DNA of 64,000 bases. It comes from Pedobacter deserti (GTDB lineage Bacteria > Bacteroidota > Bacteroidia > Sphingobacteriales > Sphingobacteriaceae). The position numbers were made by a program, and so were the translations under genes. Location of the stretch: contig NZ_JAFMZQ010000001.1 in assembly GCF_024436415.1 (NCBI RefSeq), positions 620,001 through 684,000 of the forward strand, given 5' to 3'. Below, piece by piece: positions 48,259-57,637 of the stretch. Below the pieces are notes generated by a model. The model saw only the letters and a list, made by a program, of their open reading frames with translations. It searched no databases and had not been told where the DNA came from. Position 1 is the first letter of the stretch. Every line of letters starts with the position of its first letter.

Positions 48259-49770
48259 ATGGAAAAGAAAGTTAGAGTACGGTTTGCTCCCAGCCCCACG
48301 GGTGGACTTCACTTAGGAGGCGTTCGGACAGCGCTGTTCAACTATTTGTTCGCAAAGCAAAATAAGGGCTCATTTATCCTTCGTATCGAAGATACGGATC
48401 AGACCAGATTTGTGGAAGGCGCGGAGGAATATATTGCTGACTGTTTGGATTGGTCTGGGCTGGTGCCCGATGAAAGTCCGCAAAAGGGCGGTAACTATGG
48501 ACCATACAGGCAGAGTGAGCGGAAGGCGTCTTACCGTGTATTTGCTGAACAGTTGATTCGTGAAGGACATGCATACTATGCATTCGATACGCCGGAAGAG
48601 CTGGAGATAAAGCGAAAAGAAGTGCCTAATTTTACTTACGGGCAGGCTACGAGGGAGAGTATGAGAAATTCCCTGTCGTTAACTTCCGGAGAAGTGGAAG
48701 AACTGCTTAGTCGCAACGTTCCGCATGTGGTGCGCATCAAGATGCCGGAAAACGAAAGTGTATCATTCCATGATATGATCAGAGGTCATGTAAGCTTTGA
48801 CACCAATTTGGTTGATGACAAGGTGCTGCTTAAAGCAGATGGCATGCCAACGTATCATCTTGCCGTTGTTGCAGATGACAAGGCGATGGAGATCAGCCAT
48901 GTATTTCGTGGAGAGGAATGGCTTCCATCAGCTCCCATCCATATCCTGCTATGGAAATATCTGGGCTGGGCCGACGCTATGCCACAATGGGCTCATTTTC
49001 CGTTGATTCTCAAACCTGACGGGAACGGAAAGCTGAGCAAGCGAGATGGCGACAGACTTGGGTTCCCGGTGTATGCTAAAAATTGGACTGACCCGCGTAC
49101 CGGAGCAGAAACCAGGGGTTTTAAAGAGCTTGGTTTCTTGCCAGAAGCGTTTGTAAACCTTCTTGCCATGTTGGGCTGGAACGATGGTAGTGAGCAGGAG
49201 TTATTCTCGCTTTCTGAGCTAATAGCCAAGTTCTCGATAGACCGGATCAGTAAGGCTGGAGCCAAGTTCGATTTTGAAAAGGCGAAGTGGTTTAACCAGG
49301 AATGGATAAAGAAAAGCGAAGCGGAAGTGCTGATGCCGCTGGTTAGGTCCGTGTTGGGCGAGCAGGTCACGGACGTAATAACCGACAAGTATTTTCTGAA
49401 TGTTGTGAGGCTGGTGAAAGACCGGTGTACATTGCTCAGCGATTTTAAACTTCAGGCAGGTTATTTCTTTAAGGCTCCGGAGGTTTTTGATGTGGATGCA
49501 GTGAAGCCAAAATGGACTGAGATTAAAGCCAATTTTTTCTTCGCATTTGCGGACACAATTACCGATGAACGCTCTGCATCTGACCTTGAGGAAAGATTTA
49601 AATTGCTGTCCGCCGAACACGGACTAAAAGCTGGTGAGGTGATGCTACCCTTCAGGGTGATGCTTGTTGGTGGAAAATTTGGTCCGGGCGTCTTCGATAT
49701 CGCCGCGATGCTGGGTGCACAGGAAACTATACAGCGCATCCGATCTGCGGTGAATATGTTTAGTGAATAA
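48259..49770 (+). CDS. gltX: Glutamyl-tRNA synthetase
   Basis: Class I synthetase charging tRNA-Glu. 503 residues. HIGH-type motif FAPSPTGGLHLGGVRTALFNYL (in parts), and the KMSKS-type motif GKLSKRDG with Arg in place of the last Ser, as is normal for GluRS. ATG 48259 (MEKKVRVRFAPSPTGG). A GlnRS gene is also in the window (60244), so this enzyme is likely to be discriminating. Confidence 0.97.
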   Translation: MEKKVRVRFAPSPTGGLHLGGVRTALFNYLFAKQNKGSFILRIEDTDQTRFVEGAEEYIADCLDWSGLVPDESPQKGGNYGPYRQSERKASYRVFAEQLIREGHAYYAFDTPEELEIKRKEVPNFTYGQATRESMRNSLSLTSGEVEELLSRNVPHVVRIKMPENESVSFHDMIRGHVSFDTNLVDDKVLLKADGMPTYHLAVVADDKAMEISHVFRGEEWLPSAPIHILLWKYLGWADAMPQWAHFPLILKPDGNGKLSKRDGDRLGFPVYAKNWTDPRTGAETRGFKELGFLPEAFVNLLAMLGWNDGSEQELFSLSELIAKFSIDRISKAGAKFDFEKAKWFNQEWIKKSEAEVLMPLVRSVLGEQVTDVITDKYFLNVVRLVKDRCTLLSDFKLQAGYFFKAPEVFDVDAVKPKWTEIKANFFFAFADTITDERSASDLEERFKLLSAEHGLKAGEVMLPFRVMLVGGKFGPGVFDIAAMLGAQETIQRIRSAVNMFSE

Positions 49771-49868
49771 AATTCCTGCATAGCATATTATGCAATAAAC
49801 CTGAAACCTTTGCTATTTTGGTATAATCCTTGTCGCAATACACGGATAAACCAAAACTCACTACAAAT

Positions 49869-50708
49869 ATGCAATGGTTCGGCAAAGGAAGCGGCAATGT
49901 GGACGATAGGAGAGGAATGGGCGGTGGCGCCATTGGAGGCGGTATCGGCGTCATCATTGTTGTGTTAGGGTTGCTTTTCGGAACTGATCTGAGTGGGTTA
50001 GTTAGTCAGCTCCCTTTGCAGCAGGGCGCTCAGGCCGAACGGGCTACTGGTAGCCCCGAAGATGCAGAAGGGAAGTTCGTTGACGGGGTGCTGGAATCGA
50101 CCAATCAGGTTTGGGAGCAGCAGTTCCAGGAGATGGGACAACGCTATGAGGAACCTACACTTGTTTTATTCACGAATATGGTGCAGTCGGCCTGTGGTAA
50201 TGCCAGTGCCGCAGTAGGGCCGTTCTACTGTCCGGGCGACCAGCAGGTATATATTGACCTCTCGTTCTATAAAGACCTTAAAGACCGTTTTGGTGCGTCT
50301 GGCGATTTTGCGCAGGCCTATGTTATCGCACATGAAGTTGGCCACCATGTACAGAATCTGCTTGGTATTTCTGAAAAAGTGCAGAGGGCAAGGGCTCAGC
50401 TTAGTGAAAAAGAATATAACAGGCTCTCTGTGAAGCTGGAGCTTCAGGCAGATTTTCTGGCGGGGCTTTGGGCTCATCACGCACAGAATCTTAAGGACTT
50501 CAGGCTTGACCCTGGGGATCTGGAAGAGGCATTGAATGCAGCCAATGCTATTGGTGATGATAAACTTCAGCAGCAAACCAATGGGGAAGTGGTTCCTGAT
50601 GCGTTTACGCATGGAACTTCGGCGCAGCGTGCGTTTTGGTTTAAAAAAGGATTTGAAACGGGTGATTTTAGTCAGGGCGATACATTCAGCTCGGAGGAAC
50701 TCCCTTGA
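49869..50708 (+). CDS. YpfJ/KPN_02809-type neutral zinc metallopeptidase
   Basis: 279 residues from ATG 49869 (MQWFGKGSGNVDDRRG); an in-frame TTG 39 nt upstream is less likely. A single glycine-rich transmembrane segment (about 20-40: GAIGGGIGVIIVVLGLLFG) precedes the catalytic part, with AHEVGHH (His155, Glu156, His159) as the HExxH zinc site and ELQADFLAGLWAHH downstream supplying the third ligand. The family has no settled physiological role. Confidence 0.9.
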   Translation: MQWFGKGSGNVDDRRGMGGGAIGGGIGVIIVVLGLLFGTDLSGLVSQLPLQQGAQAERATGSPEDAEGKFVDGVLESTNQVWEQQFQEMGQRYEEPTLVLFTNMVQSACGNASAAVGPFYCPGDQQVYIDLSFYKDLKDRFGASGDFAQAYVIAHEVGHHVQNLLGISEKVQRARAQLSEKEYNRLSVKLELQADFLAGLWAHHAQNLKDFRLDPGDLEEALNAANAIGDDKLQQQTNGEVVPDAFTHGTSAQRAFWFKKGFETGDFSQGDTFSSEELP

Positions 50709-50726
50709 TACTGAAAAGTAACATGT

Positions 50727-50765
50727 AAGTTATAACATGAATTTATCCCTGTGGTGTTATAACTT
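50727..50765. repeat. 11-bp inverted repeat before the signalling operon
   Basis: AAGTTATAACA (50727-50737) and TGTTATAACTT (50755-50765), perfectly complementary, 17-nt loop. The right arm overlaps a TAACTTTA box (50760-50767) 17 nt upstream of the REC-HK ATG, so it is placed like an operator. Confidence 0.5.
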
Positions 50766-50783
50766 TATGACGGATATTTAAAC

Positions 50784-51911
50784 ATGATATTAATTGTAGA
50801 TGATACGCCCGAAAACCTGATTTCTTTAAAAAGGGTTCTGGAGCGGCATAATTTTGAAGTAGATACGGCATCATCGGGAGAAGAGGCCTTGAAAAAGGTG
50901 CTCAAGCATGAGTATGTACTTATCATTCTGGATGTGCAGATGCCAGGGATGGACGGCTTCGAAGTCGCAGAGGCTATTTCCGGTTACAGCCGGGCGAAGG
51001 AGACGGCGATCATATTTTTGTCTGCCGTTAACAAGGAACTGAAGTTTATTACACGCGGCTATTCTTCCGGCGGGCTCGACTATATCACCAAGCCGGTAGA
51101 TATGGACATTTTACTTTTGAAAGTAAAGACGTTTTACCGGATTTATGAGCAAAGCCGTAAGCTGCGCGAAATTCAGAAGGCTTTGCTCGAGGAGATTGAA
51201 TTCAGAAAACGCGCTGAGCGTAAAAAAGACGAGTTTATCAGTATTGCCAGTCACGAGCTAAAAACTCCGCTGACGAGCGTGAAAGGTTATGTGCAATTGT
51301 TGGCCAGAAGCGTAGAAAAAGGCGATATAGATAAGGTTAAGAATCATCTTGCCAAGGCAGAAGTTCAGTTGGAGAAGCTCAACGAGCTCATTGCAGATCT
51401 TCTGGACATTTCTAAAATTGAAAGCGGTAAGCTCAAGTTTACCAAAAAGCATTTCGTTATGGACGAGTTGCTTGACAACGTGATAGAAATTATTCACCAG
51501 TCGAACCCAGGCTTTAACATTGTCCGGAAAGGCAAGGCACCAGGCCTTGTATATGCTGACGAGATGCGTATTGAGCAGGTAATCGTCAATTTTCTTACGA
51601 ATGCGATCAAATATTCTCCTGGCACGGATGAAATTCATGTATATCTGAATGTGAAGGATGATAAAGTATACCTTGGTGTGCGTGACTTCGGTATAGGGAT
51701 TGCGAGGGAGCAGCAACAACATGTGTTTGATAAATTTTATCGCGTAGAAGAGACCGCGATCCATTTTCAGGGACTTGGCATTGGTCTCTATATCTCTGCC
51801 GAAATCATCAGACGGCACGGTGGCGAGGTGGGCGTTAAAAGCACCCTCGGCGAAGGTTCAGAATTTTACTTTATACTTCCCTCAGATACAGGGACCGAAA
51901 ACGATCAATAA
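50784..51911 (+). CDS. Response regulator-histidine kinase hybrid (REC-HisKA-HATPase)
   Basis: 375 residues, soluble. Receiver first (Asp50 in IILDVQMPGMDGFE, Lys103 in YITKP), then a coiled coil, then HisKA with His157 in ISIASHELKTPLTSV, and an ATPase with N box VIVNFLTNAIKYS, G1 VRDFGIGI and G2 GLGIGLYIS. A REC-first kinase is typically switched by another kinase's phosphate. First gene of a six-gene operon: its stop is 6 nt from the large hybrid. Confidence 0.93.
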   Translation: MILIVDDTPENLISLKRVLERHNFEVDTASSGEEALKKVLKHEYVLIILDVQMPGMDGFEVAEAISGYSRAKETAIIFLSAVNKELKFITRGYSSGGLDYITKPVDMDILLLKVKTFYRIYEQSRKLREIQKALLEEIEFRKRAERKKDEFISIASHELKTPLTSVKGYVQLLARSVEKGDIDKVKNHLAKAEVQLEKLNELIADLLDISKIESGKLKFTKKHFVMDELLDNVIEIIHQSNPGFNIVRKGKAPGLVYADEMRIEQVIVNFLTNAIKYSPGTDEIHVYLNVKDDKVYLGVRDFGIGIAREQQQHVFDKFYRVEETAIHFQGLGIGLYISAEIIRRHGGEVGVKSTLGEGSEFYFILPSDTGTENDQ

Positions 51912-51917
51912 GGACTT

Positions 51918-54900
51918 ATGGAGAAAACATCACTCAAAAACAATTTGCGTATTGGGCTTGGGCTGTCATTGCTGATCTTATTTGTGTCATCACTGGCGTC
52001 CTACAAGAGCATAACGAATTTGATTAAAAGCGCAGAACTGGTATCGCACAGCAATGCCGTTATGACTGATTTAGACGGGGTGCTTTCCGCACTGAAGGAT
52101 GCCGAAACCGGTCAGCGAGGTTACCTGCTCACAGGCGAGACAGAGTTTCTTACACCCTACAATGGAGCGCGTGGCAATGCCTTGGAACTGCTTAACAGGA
52201 TAAGTCTGGCAACCGCAGATAACGGTCAGCAACAATACCATATTGAGCGCCTGCAGGACATCATTGAAAACCGGCTTAACGCTTTACAGAAAATCATTGA
52301 CATCAAAGACAGCGGAGGTCAGATTACGGTTTCCGAATTGCGGGTGGGAAAGTCATACATGGACCGTGCACGGGCCTTGATCAAGAAAATGCAGGAGGAA
52401 GAGATGCGACTCCTTAACGAGCGGACGACCGAATTAAATAAGCAAGCCAGCTACACGCCGCTTGTAATCATTGCTGCGGCTGCGCTTGCCGTACTCATAA
52501 CGCTTTTCTTTTACCTGCGTGTATCTAGAGATCACGACGAGCGCATGAGGCTGCAGGAAGAACTGAGGGCAAACAATGAGCAAACGGCGGCGAGAATAGC
52601 CGCTATTCAAACGGTTGCCGCGCAGATATCTAAAGGCGATTATGGTGCGCGGCTCGACGAAACAGAAAAAGACGGGTTAGGTAGTTTGTCTGGATCGCTC
52701 AATGCCATGGCCGAATCTCTCGAGTATTCTTTCTCTAAGCTTGCGGATAAGGAATGGCTTCAGTCGGGAATAGCCACGTTAAACGAAACCATGGTTGGGG
52801 AGAAGACCGTGGAAATGCTGGCCGCTAACATTTTAGAGCATGTTGCAGATTATACGGAAAGTGTTGTCGGCGCATTGTATCTTCTTGAGTCTGACAACAG
52901 TCTTTATCTTGCAGGCGGGTTTGCCCTTGAAGCCCAGGCGAGGCGTAACCGGATTAGCCTAGGCGACGGGCTTGCGGGCCAGGTAATAAGGTCGGGAAAG
53001 CAAATTCTGGTGAACGATATTCCGGAAGGTGAGATGACCGTGAGCTATGCTACCGGAAGTACCAGTCCCCGAAATGTGGTGGCGGCGCCAATCACACGTC
53101 ATGGCGAAGTAGTCGGCGTTATGGAGTTTGGTTCGCTTTCAAGCTACAGCCCGCTTCAACTGGAGCTGTTAGGGAGTGTTGCGGATAGTATTGGTATGGC
53201 AATCCATGTGTCGCAAAACCGAAAGAAACTTCAGGAACTGCTGGAAGAAACGCAGGCACAAACCGAAGAGCTTCAGGCTCAGCACAGCGAACTGGAGGGG
53301 CTAAATGCGGAACTGGAGGCTCAGGCACAGAAAATACAAACTTCTGAAGAGGAGTTGCGTGTACAACAGGAAGAGTTGCTGCAAAGCAACCAGGAACTCG
53401 AAGAAAGAACAAGCCTGCTTGAAGAAAAGAACCAGCTGATACATGAGCGGAACCTGGATATTCAGCAAAAAGCAGAGCAACTCGAGCAGAGTACGAAGTA
53501 CAAGTCTGAATTCCTTGCAAACATGTCTCACGAGCTGAGGACGCCGCTTAATTCTATTTTGCTGTTGTCTAAGCTTATGTCTGAGAATAAAGAGCTGGAT
53601 AAGGAGTATATCGAATACGCAGAAGTAATACAAAGCTCGGGACAGGGCCTACTAGGCCTAATAGATGAAATTCTTGACCTGTCGAAGATCGAAGCAGGAA
53701 AGATGAAGCTGGAATTTGCGGACGTTAATATCTCCGAGGTGGCTACAGATATGAAGTCACTTTTTACCCCGCTTGCTAAAAACAAGGGGCTGGAGCTTGT
53801 TATAGATATAGCGGATGGCTTGCAGATTAACACGGACAAAATGCGTCTGGAACAAATCCTTAAAAACCTGCTTTCAAACGCCGTTAAATTTACGGAACGC
53901 GGCAAAGTAGCCCTGACGGTTAATAAGGACGATGCCGGCCGCATGCTTTTATTCAAGGTAACGGACACAGGTATCGGTATTCCTGAAGAAAAGCAGGGTT
54001 TAATCTTCGAAGCATTTCAACAGGCCGACGGCTCTACACGCAGAAGATTTGGCGGGACAGGCCTTGGCTTATCGATAAGCCGTGAACTTTCAAAACTTCT
54101 GGGAGGTGAAATAGAACTAACGAGTAAAGAAAATGTTGGAAGCGAGTTTTTACTCAGGCTGCCGGTTGACCGAAACGCTGTCACTGAGGAAGTAACGCAA
54201 TCAGATTCATCCGAACCCGAAAAGCCGAAACAGGAAACACCAAAGCAAGCCAACGCTGAGAGATTTACTGTGAGTGTTATTCCGAAAGATATTGAAGACG
54301 ACAGGGATGACATAGGAGCACAGGACAAAGTAATCCTGATCATTGAGGACGATACGGCATTCGCAAAGACCTTGTTGCAGTTTACCAGGAAGCGTGGATA
54401 TAAGGGTATTGTGGCTGTGCGGGGCGATGCCGGTATAGAACTGGCAAACAGCTTCAGGCCGCTCGCAATTTTGCTGGACATCCAGCTTCCGGTGAAAGAT
54501 GGATGGCAGGTGATGGAAGAATTGAAGTCTAACCCCGCTACACGGCCTATCCCGGTGCATATCATGTCATCGCTTGAAGTAAAGAAAGAAAGCCTGCTTA
54601 AAGGGGCGGTAGATTTTATCAACAAGCCTGTAGCGCTTGAACACATGAAACAAATTTTCCAGAAACTGGAGTATGCGCTTAGCAAGCATCCTAAAAAGGT
54701 GTTGATTGTGGAAGAGAATAAGCAGCACGCCGAAGCGCTGAGCTACTTTTTGAGCAATTATAATATCATGACCCAGGTTGCCAACAATGTTAACCAGAGT
54801 ATCGATGCGTTGCAGAAAAAAGAAGTAGATTGTGTGATTCTGGATATGGGCATACCGGATAAGAATGCTTATGAAACGTTGGAGACCATCAAAAAAAGTG

Positions 54901-55508
54901 AAGGACTGGAAAACCTGCCGATCATTATCTTTACCGGGAAGAACCTTTCTAAAGGCGAGGAAAGCCGGATCAGGCAGTATGCCGATTCGATCGTAGTGAA
55001 GACGGCTCATTCGTACCAACGTATCCTTGATGAGGCAGGCCTGTTCCTCCATCTTGTTGAAGCAAACGAGAGTGATAAAAGAAACCGGCCTGTGGTCACG
55101 GAAAAGCTTGCAGGCTTGTATGACGTCCTGAACAATAAGACTGTCCTGATCGCGGATGATGACGTAAGAAATATTTTTTCACTCACAAAAGCACTAGAAC
55201 AGCATAAAATGAAGGTTCTCGCGGCTACTGACGGCAGGGAAGCCCTACAGATTTTAAAAGACAACCCAAAGGTAGATATTGTCCTTATGGATATGATGAT
55301 GCCGGAAATGGATGGATATGAAAGCACACGGGAGATCAGGAAAATACCTGCTTTCAAACAATTGCCGGTGCTGGCTGTTACTGCCAAAGCTATGATGGGA
55401 GATCGGGAGAAATGCATTGCGGCCGGTGCTTCGGATTACATCTCAAAACCTGTAGATGTTGACCAACTCATCTCGTTGCTTAGGGTCTGGCTTTATGACA
55501 GGATATAA
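51918..55508 (+). CDS. Giant hybrid histidine kinase: CHASE3-HAMP-GAF-HisKA-HATPase-REC-REC-REC
   Basis: 1196 residues. Two transmembrane helices (about 13-33 and 177-199) enclose a CHASE3 domain (LKDAETGQRGYLLTGETEFL). Then HAMP (about 200-265), GAF (about 285-425), a Glu/Gln-rich coiled coil (about 425-530), HisKA with His538 (NMSHELRTPLNS), HATPase with N box ILKNLLSNAVKF and GGTGLGLSIS, and three receivers: Asp854 (ILLDIQLPVKDG), Asp976 (VILDMGIPDKNA) and Asp1125 (VLMDMMMPEMDG). All three acceptors are present; the middle one lacks a typical Lys-Pro. A multi-step phosphorelay that can feed the CheR/CheB and REC genes downstream. Confidence 0.93.
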   Translation: MEKTSLKNNLRIGLGLSLLILFVSSLASYKSITNLIKSAELVSHSNAVMTDLDGVLSALKDAETGQRGYLLTGETEFLTPYNGARGNALELLNRISLATADNGQQQYHIERLQDIIENRLNALQKIIDIKDSGGQITVSELRVGKSYMDRARALIKKMQEEEMRLLNERTTELNKQASYTPLVIIAAAALAVLITLFFYLRVSRDHDERMRLQEELRANNEQTAARIAAIQTVAAQISKGDYGARLDETEKDGLGSLSGSLNAMAESLEYSFSKLADKEWLQSGIATLNETMVGEKTVEMLAANILEHVADYTESVVGALYLLESDNSLYLAGGFALEAQARRNRISLGDGLAGQVIRSGKQILVNDIPEGEMTVSYATGSTSPRNVVAAPITRHGEVVGVMEFGSLSSYSPLQLELLGSVADSIGMAIHVSQNRKKLQELLEETQAQTEELQAQHSELEGLNAELEAQAQKIQTSEEELRVQQEELLQSNQELEERTSLLEEKNQLIHERNLDIQQKAEQLEQSTKYKSEFLANMSHELRTPLNSILLLSKLMSENKELDKEYIEYAEVIQSSGQGLLGLIDEILDLSKIEAGKMKLEFADVNISEVATDMKSLFTPLAKNKGLELVIDIADGLQINTDKMRLEQILKNLLSNAVKFTERGKVALTVNKDDAGRMLLFKVTDTGIGIPEEKQGLIFEAFQQADGSTRRRFGGTGLGLSISRELSKLLGGEIELTSKENVGSEFLLRLPVDRNAVTEEVTQSDSSEPEKPKQETPKQANAERFTVSVIPKDIEDDRDDIGAQDKVILIIEDDTAFAKTLLQFTRKRGYKGIVAVRGDAGIELANSFRPLAILLDIQLPVKDGWQVMEELKSNPATRPIPVHIMSSLEVKKESLLKGAVDFINKPVALEHMKQIFQKLEYALSKHPKKVLIVEENKQHAEALSYFLSNYNIMTQVANNVNQSIDALQKKEVDCVILDMGIPDKNAYETLETIKKSEGLENLPIIIFTGKNLSKGEESRIRQYADSIVVKTAHSYQRILDEAGLFLHLVEANESDKRNRPVVTEKLAGLYDVLNNKTVLIADDDVRNIFSLTKALEQHKMKVLAATDGREALQILKDNPKVDIVLMDMMMPEMDGYESTREIRKIPAFKQLPVLAVTAKAMMGDREKCIAAGASDYISKPVDVDQLISLLRVWLYDRI

Positions 55509-55509
55509 T

Positions 55510-55875
55510 ATGGCTAATAAGATTTTGATCGTTGACGACGATAATCGTAATATTTTCGCTTTAAAGGCAGTGCTCAAGTCGAAAGGATACACCTGTTTGT
55601 CGGCAACAAGCGCCGAAGAGGGGATACGAATGCTTGGTGCTGAACCAGGGATTTCGGTTGTGCTTATGGACATGATGATGCCGGATATGGATGGTTATGA
55701 AGCCATGGCAAAGATCGCTGAAACTGAGCAGTTGAAGCATATACCGGTAATTGCGGTTACTGCTCAGGCGATGGTGGGCGACAGGGAAAGGTGCCTGGAT
55801 GCAGGCGCAGCAGGCTATGTTTCGAAGCCCATCAACGTCGATGAATTAATTAAGCTGATAACTCAATACGTTTGA
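55510..55875 (+). CDS. Single-domain response regulator
   Basis: 121 residues from ATG 55510 (MANKILIVDDDNRNIFAL), 1 nt after the hybrid kinase stop. Acceptor Asp in VVLMDMMMPDMDGYE, the switch Thr in AVTAQAM, and Lys in YVSKPI. Very close to the third receiver of the upstream hybrid kinase (LMDMMMP.MDGYE, AVTA.AM.GDRE..), so it probably arose from it and can compete for the same phosphoryl group. Confidence 0.92.
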   Translation: MANKILIVDDDNRNIFALKAVLKSKGYTCLSATSAEEGIRMLGAEPGISVVLMDMMMPDMDGYEAMAKIAETEQLKHIPVIAVTAQAMVGDRERCLDAGAAGYVSKPINVDELIKLITQYV

Positions 55876-55876
55876 T

Positions 55877-56701
55877 GTGGAGGGAGCGGTAATTAGTGAT
55901 GAACAGGTAGATTTATTGCTCGCAGATACTTTGGAGCAATATGGTTACGACTTTACCGGATATTCCAGAGCCTCGCTGAAGCGTAGAATTTTGAGACTCT
56001 TCACGCTCGATAAAGCACTTAGCTTTGCGGAATTCAGGTACCGGATAAACAATGACAGTTCGTATTTCAAACGGTTTGTTGAGCAAATCACTGTAAATGT
56101 GACGGAAATGTTTCGTGACCCAATGTTCTTCAAGACGCTCCGCGAGGAAGTGCTGCCGAAGCTTGGGACCTATCCCTTTATCAGAGTGTGGGTGGCAGGG
56201 TGTTCGACCGGAGAAGAGGCATATTCTATAGCTATTATCCTTAAGGAACTCAATCTGCTCGAAAAATCCCTGATATATGCAACCGATATAAATCCTGCTG
56301 TTCTTGATCGGGCCGCTCAGAGTATTTTTGCACTGAGCTACATGAAACAATATTCTGAGAACTACATTTTATCTGGCGGCACTAAGGAGTTCTCCGGTTA
56401 TTATACGGCTAATTATTCCCTCGCTAAATTCAATGATGATCTGAAAAAGAAAATCATTTTTTCAACGCACAACCTTGTGTCAGACCGGTCTTTCAATGAG
56501 TTTCAACTGATCTTGTGCCGCAATGTACTGATCTATTTCGACCGGGAATTGCAGCATAAGGTATTCGGACTTTTCGACGACAGTCTTGAGGAACTGGGTT
56601 ATCTTGCATTAGGAACCAAGGAGACGATCAATTTTTCTCCATTCTTAAAGAAATACAAGCGACTCGGCACGGAGAAAATATGGCGTAAAATACAGAAATG
56701 A
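55877..56701 (+). CDS. CheR-type protein methyltransferase
   Basis: SAM-dependent glutamate methyltransferase family. 274 residues from GTG at 55877; 1 nt after the RR stop. An N-terminal helical domain (to about 70) and a SAM-binding domain with WVAGCSTGEEAYSIA, LIYATDINPAVLDRA and LILCRNVLIYFD, which are CheR hallmarks, including the NVLIYF end. No chemoreceptor or CheA is encoded nearby, so its substrate is probably not a flagellar chemoreceptor. 4-nt overlap with cheB (ATGA). Confidence 0.93.
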   Translation: MEGAVISDEQVDLLLADTLEQYGYDFTGYSRASLKRRILRLFTLDKALSFAEFRYRINNDSSYFKRFVEQITVNVTEMFRDPMFFKTLREEVLPKLGTYPFIRVWVAGCSTGEEAYSIAIILKELNLLEKSLIYATDINPAVLDRAAQSIFALSYMKQYSENYILSGGTKEFSGYYTANYSLAKFNDDLKKKIIFSTHNLVSDRSFNEFQLILCRNVLIYFDRELQHKVFGLFDDSLEELGYLALGTKETINFSPFLKKYKRLGTEKIWRKIQK

Positions 56702-57276
56702 GGGCGTGTGAAGCATTTATAATCGGTGGCTCGGCTGGTAGCCTGGACGTACTGCTTAAGGTGCTTCCGATCGTTCGTATCCCTGTGCCGTTTCCGATCA
56801 TTATTGTCATACACCGTAAGCATGGAAGCGACTCGTTGCTCCCGGATCTTTTAACTTCACGGACCGGGCTGACGGTGAAGGAAGTTGATGAAAAAGAGGT
56901 TGTTCAGCCCGGCGTTGTATACATTGCACCATCAGATTATCACCTCCTGATAGAGCGGGACGAAACGTTTTCGCTGGATTATTCCGAAAAAGTGAATTAT
57001 TCGAGGCCATCAATAGATGTAACTTTCCATACCGCTGCAGAAGTATACAGGGAGGGTCTTGTATGCTTACTGCTTTCAGGGTCGAACGCCGACGGTGTGG
57101 CAGGGCTGAGGCAGGTGAAGAAATGGGGAGGGGTGGCTGCGATACAGGATCCCGAAACAGCTCAGGTGTCTTATATGCCTGCTCAGGCAAAGCAAAATGT
57201 ATCCGTAGATCATATTCTGACTATCCCACAAATAGCAGAGTTTATAAACACGTTATCTAAATACCATCATGAATAA
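56698..57276 (+). CDS. CheB-type methylesterase, catalytic domain only
   Basis: 192 residues, the esterase domain without the N-terminal receiver of standard CheB. Catalytic residues: Ser12 in GGSAGS, His40 in IVIHRKHG, and Asp133 in SGSNADGVAGL. VYIAPSDYHLLIE and the C-terminal MPAQAKQNV are typical. With the receiver absent, activity must be controlled in trans. It overlaps CheR (ATGA) and the next gene by 8 nt. Confidence 0.93.
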   Translation: MRACEAFIIGGSAGSLDVLLKVLPIVRIPVPFPIIIVIHRKHGSDSLLPDLLTSRTGLTVKEVDEKEVVQPGVVYIAPSDYHLLIERDETFSLDYSEKVNYSRPSIDVTFHTAAEVYREGLVCLLLSGSNADGVAGLRQVKKWGGVAAIQDPETAQVSYMPAQAKQNVSVDHILTIPQIAEFINTLSKYHHE

Positions 57277-57637
57277 ACCCAAAAGAGTATTCGTCTTTGA
57301 CGATAATGCCGATATACTCGACTTATGTACAATCATTCTGGAGGACGCCGGCTACGAGATCAAAACCTCGGTGACTTCGAATAACATTATTGATCAGGTA
57401 ATGGCCTGTGTACCAGATATCATTTTCATGGACAACTGGCTGCCTGATGTTGGCGGAATTGAAGCCACCAAGGCGCTTAAGAGCCATCCGGAGCTGAGAA
57501 ACATCCCGGTAATCTATTTTTCCGCGAACAATGATGTGAAATCTCTTGCAGAACAGGCTGGAGCCGATGATTATCTGTCTAAGCCATTCGATATTCAAGA
57601 TCTGGAAGATATCATAAGCCGTTATATTTCGCCTTAG
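57269..57637 (+). CDS. Single-domain response regulator
   Basis: 122 residues. Receiver with the acidic pair Asp11/Asp12, acceptor Asp55 in IIFMDNWLPDVGG, Ser in YFSAN and Lys in YLSKPF. The D-N-W-L-P surround differs from the usual D-x-x-M-P and recurs in CheY-like proteins of this phylum. Its start overlaps the CheB stop by 8 nt. It is the last gene of the operon, convergent and nearly touching the M49-like gene (1 nt between the stops). Confidence 0.9.
   Translation: MNKPKRVFVFDDNADILDLCTIILEDAGYEIKTSVTSNNIIDQVMACVPDIIFMDNWLPDVGGIEATKALKSHPELRNIPVIYFSANNDVKSLAEQAGADDYLSKPFDIQDLEDIISRYISP

Noticed and set aside
53119-54685. Minus-strand frames inside the giant hybrid kinase
   Set aside because: All kinase and receiver motifs are on the plus strand in one unbroken frame.
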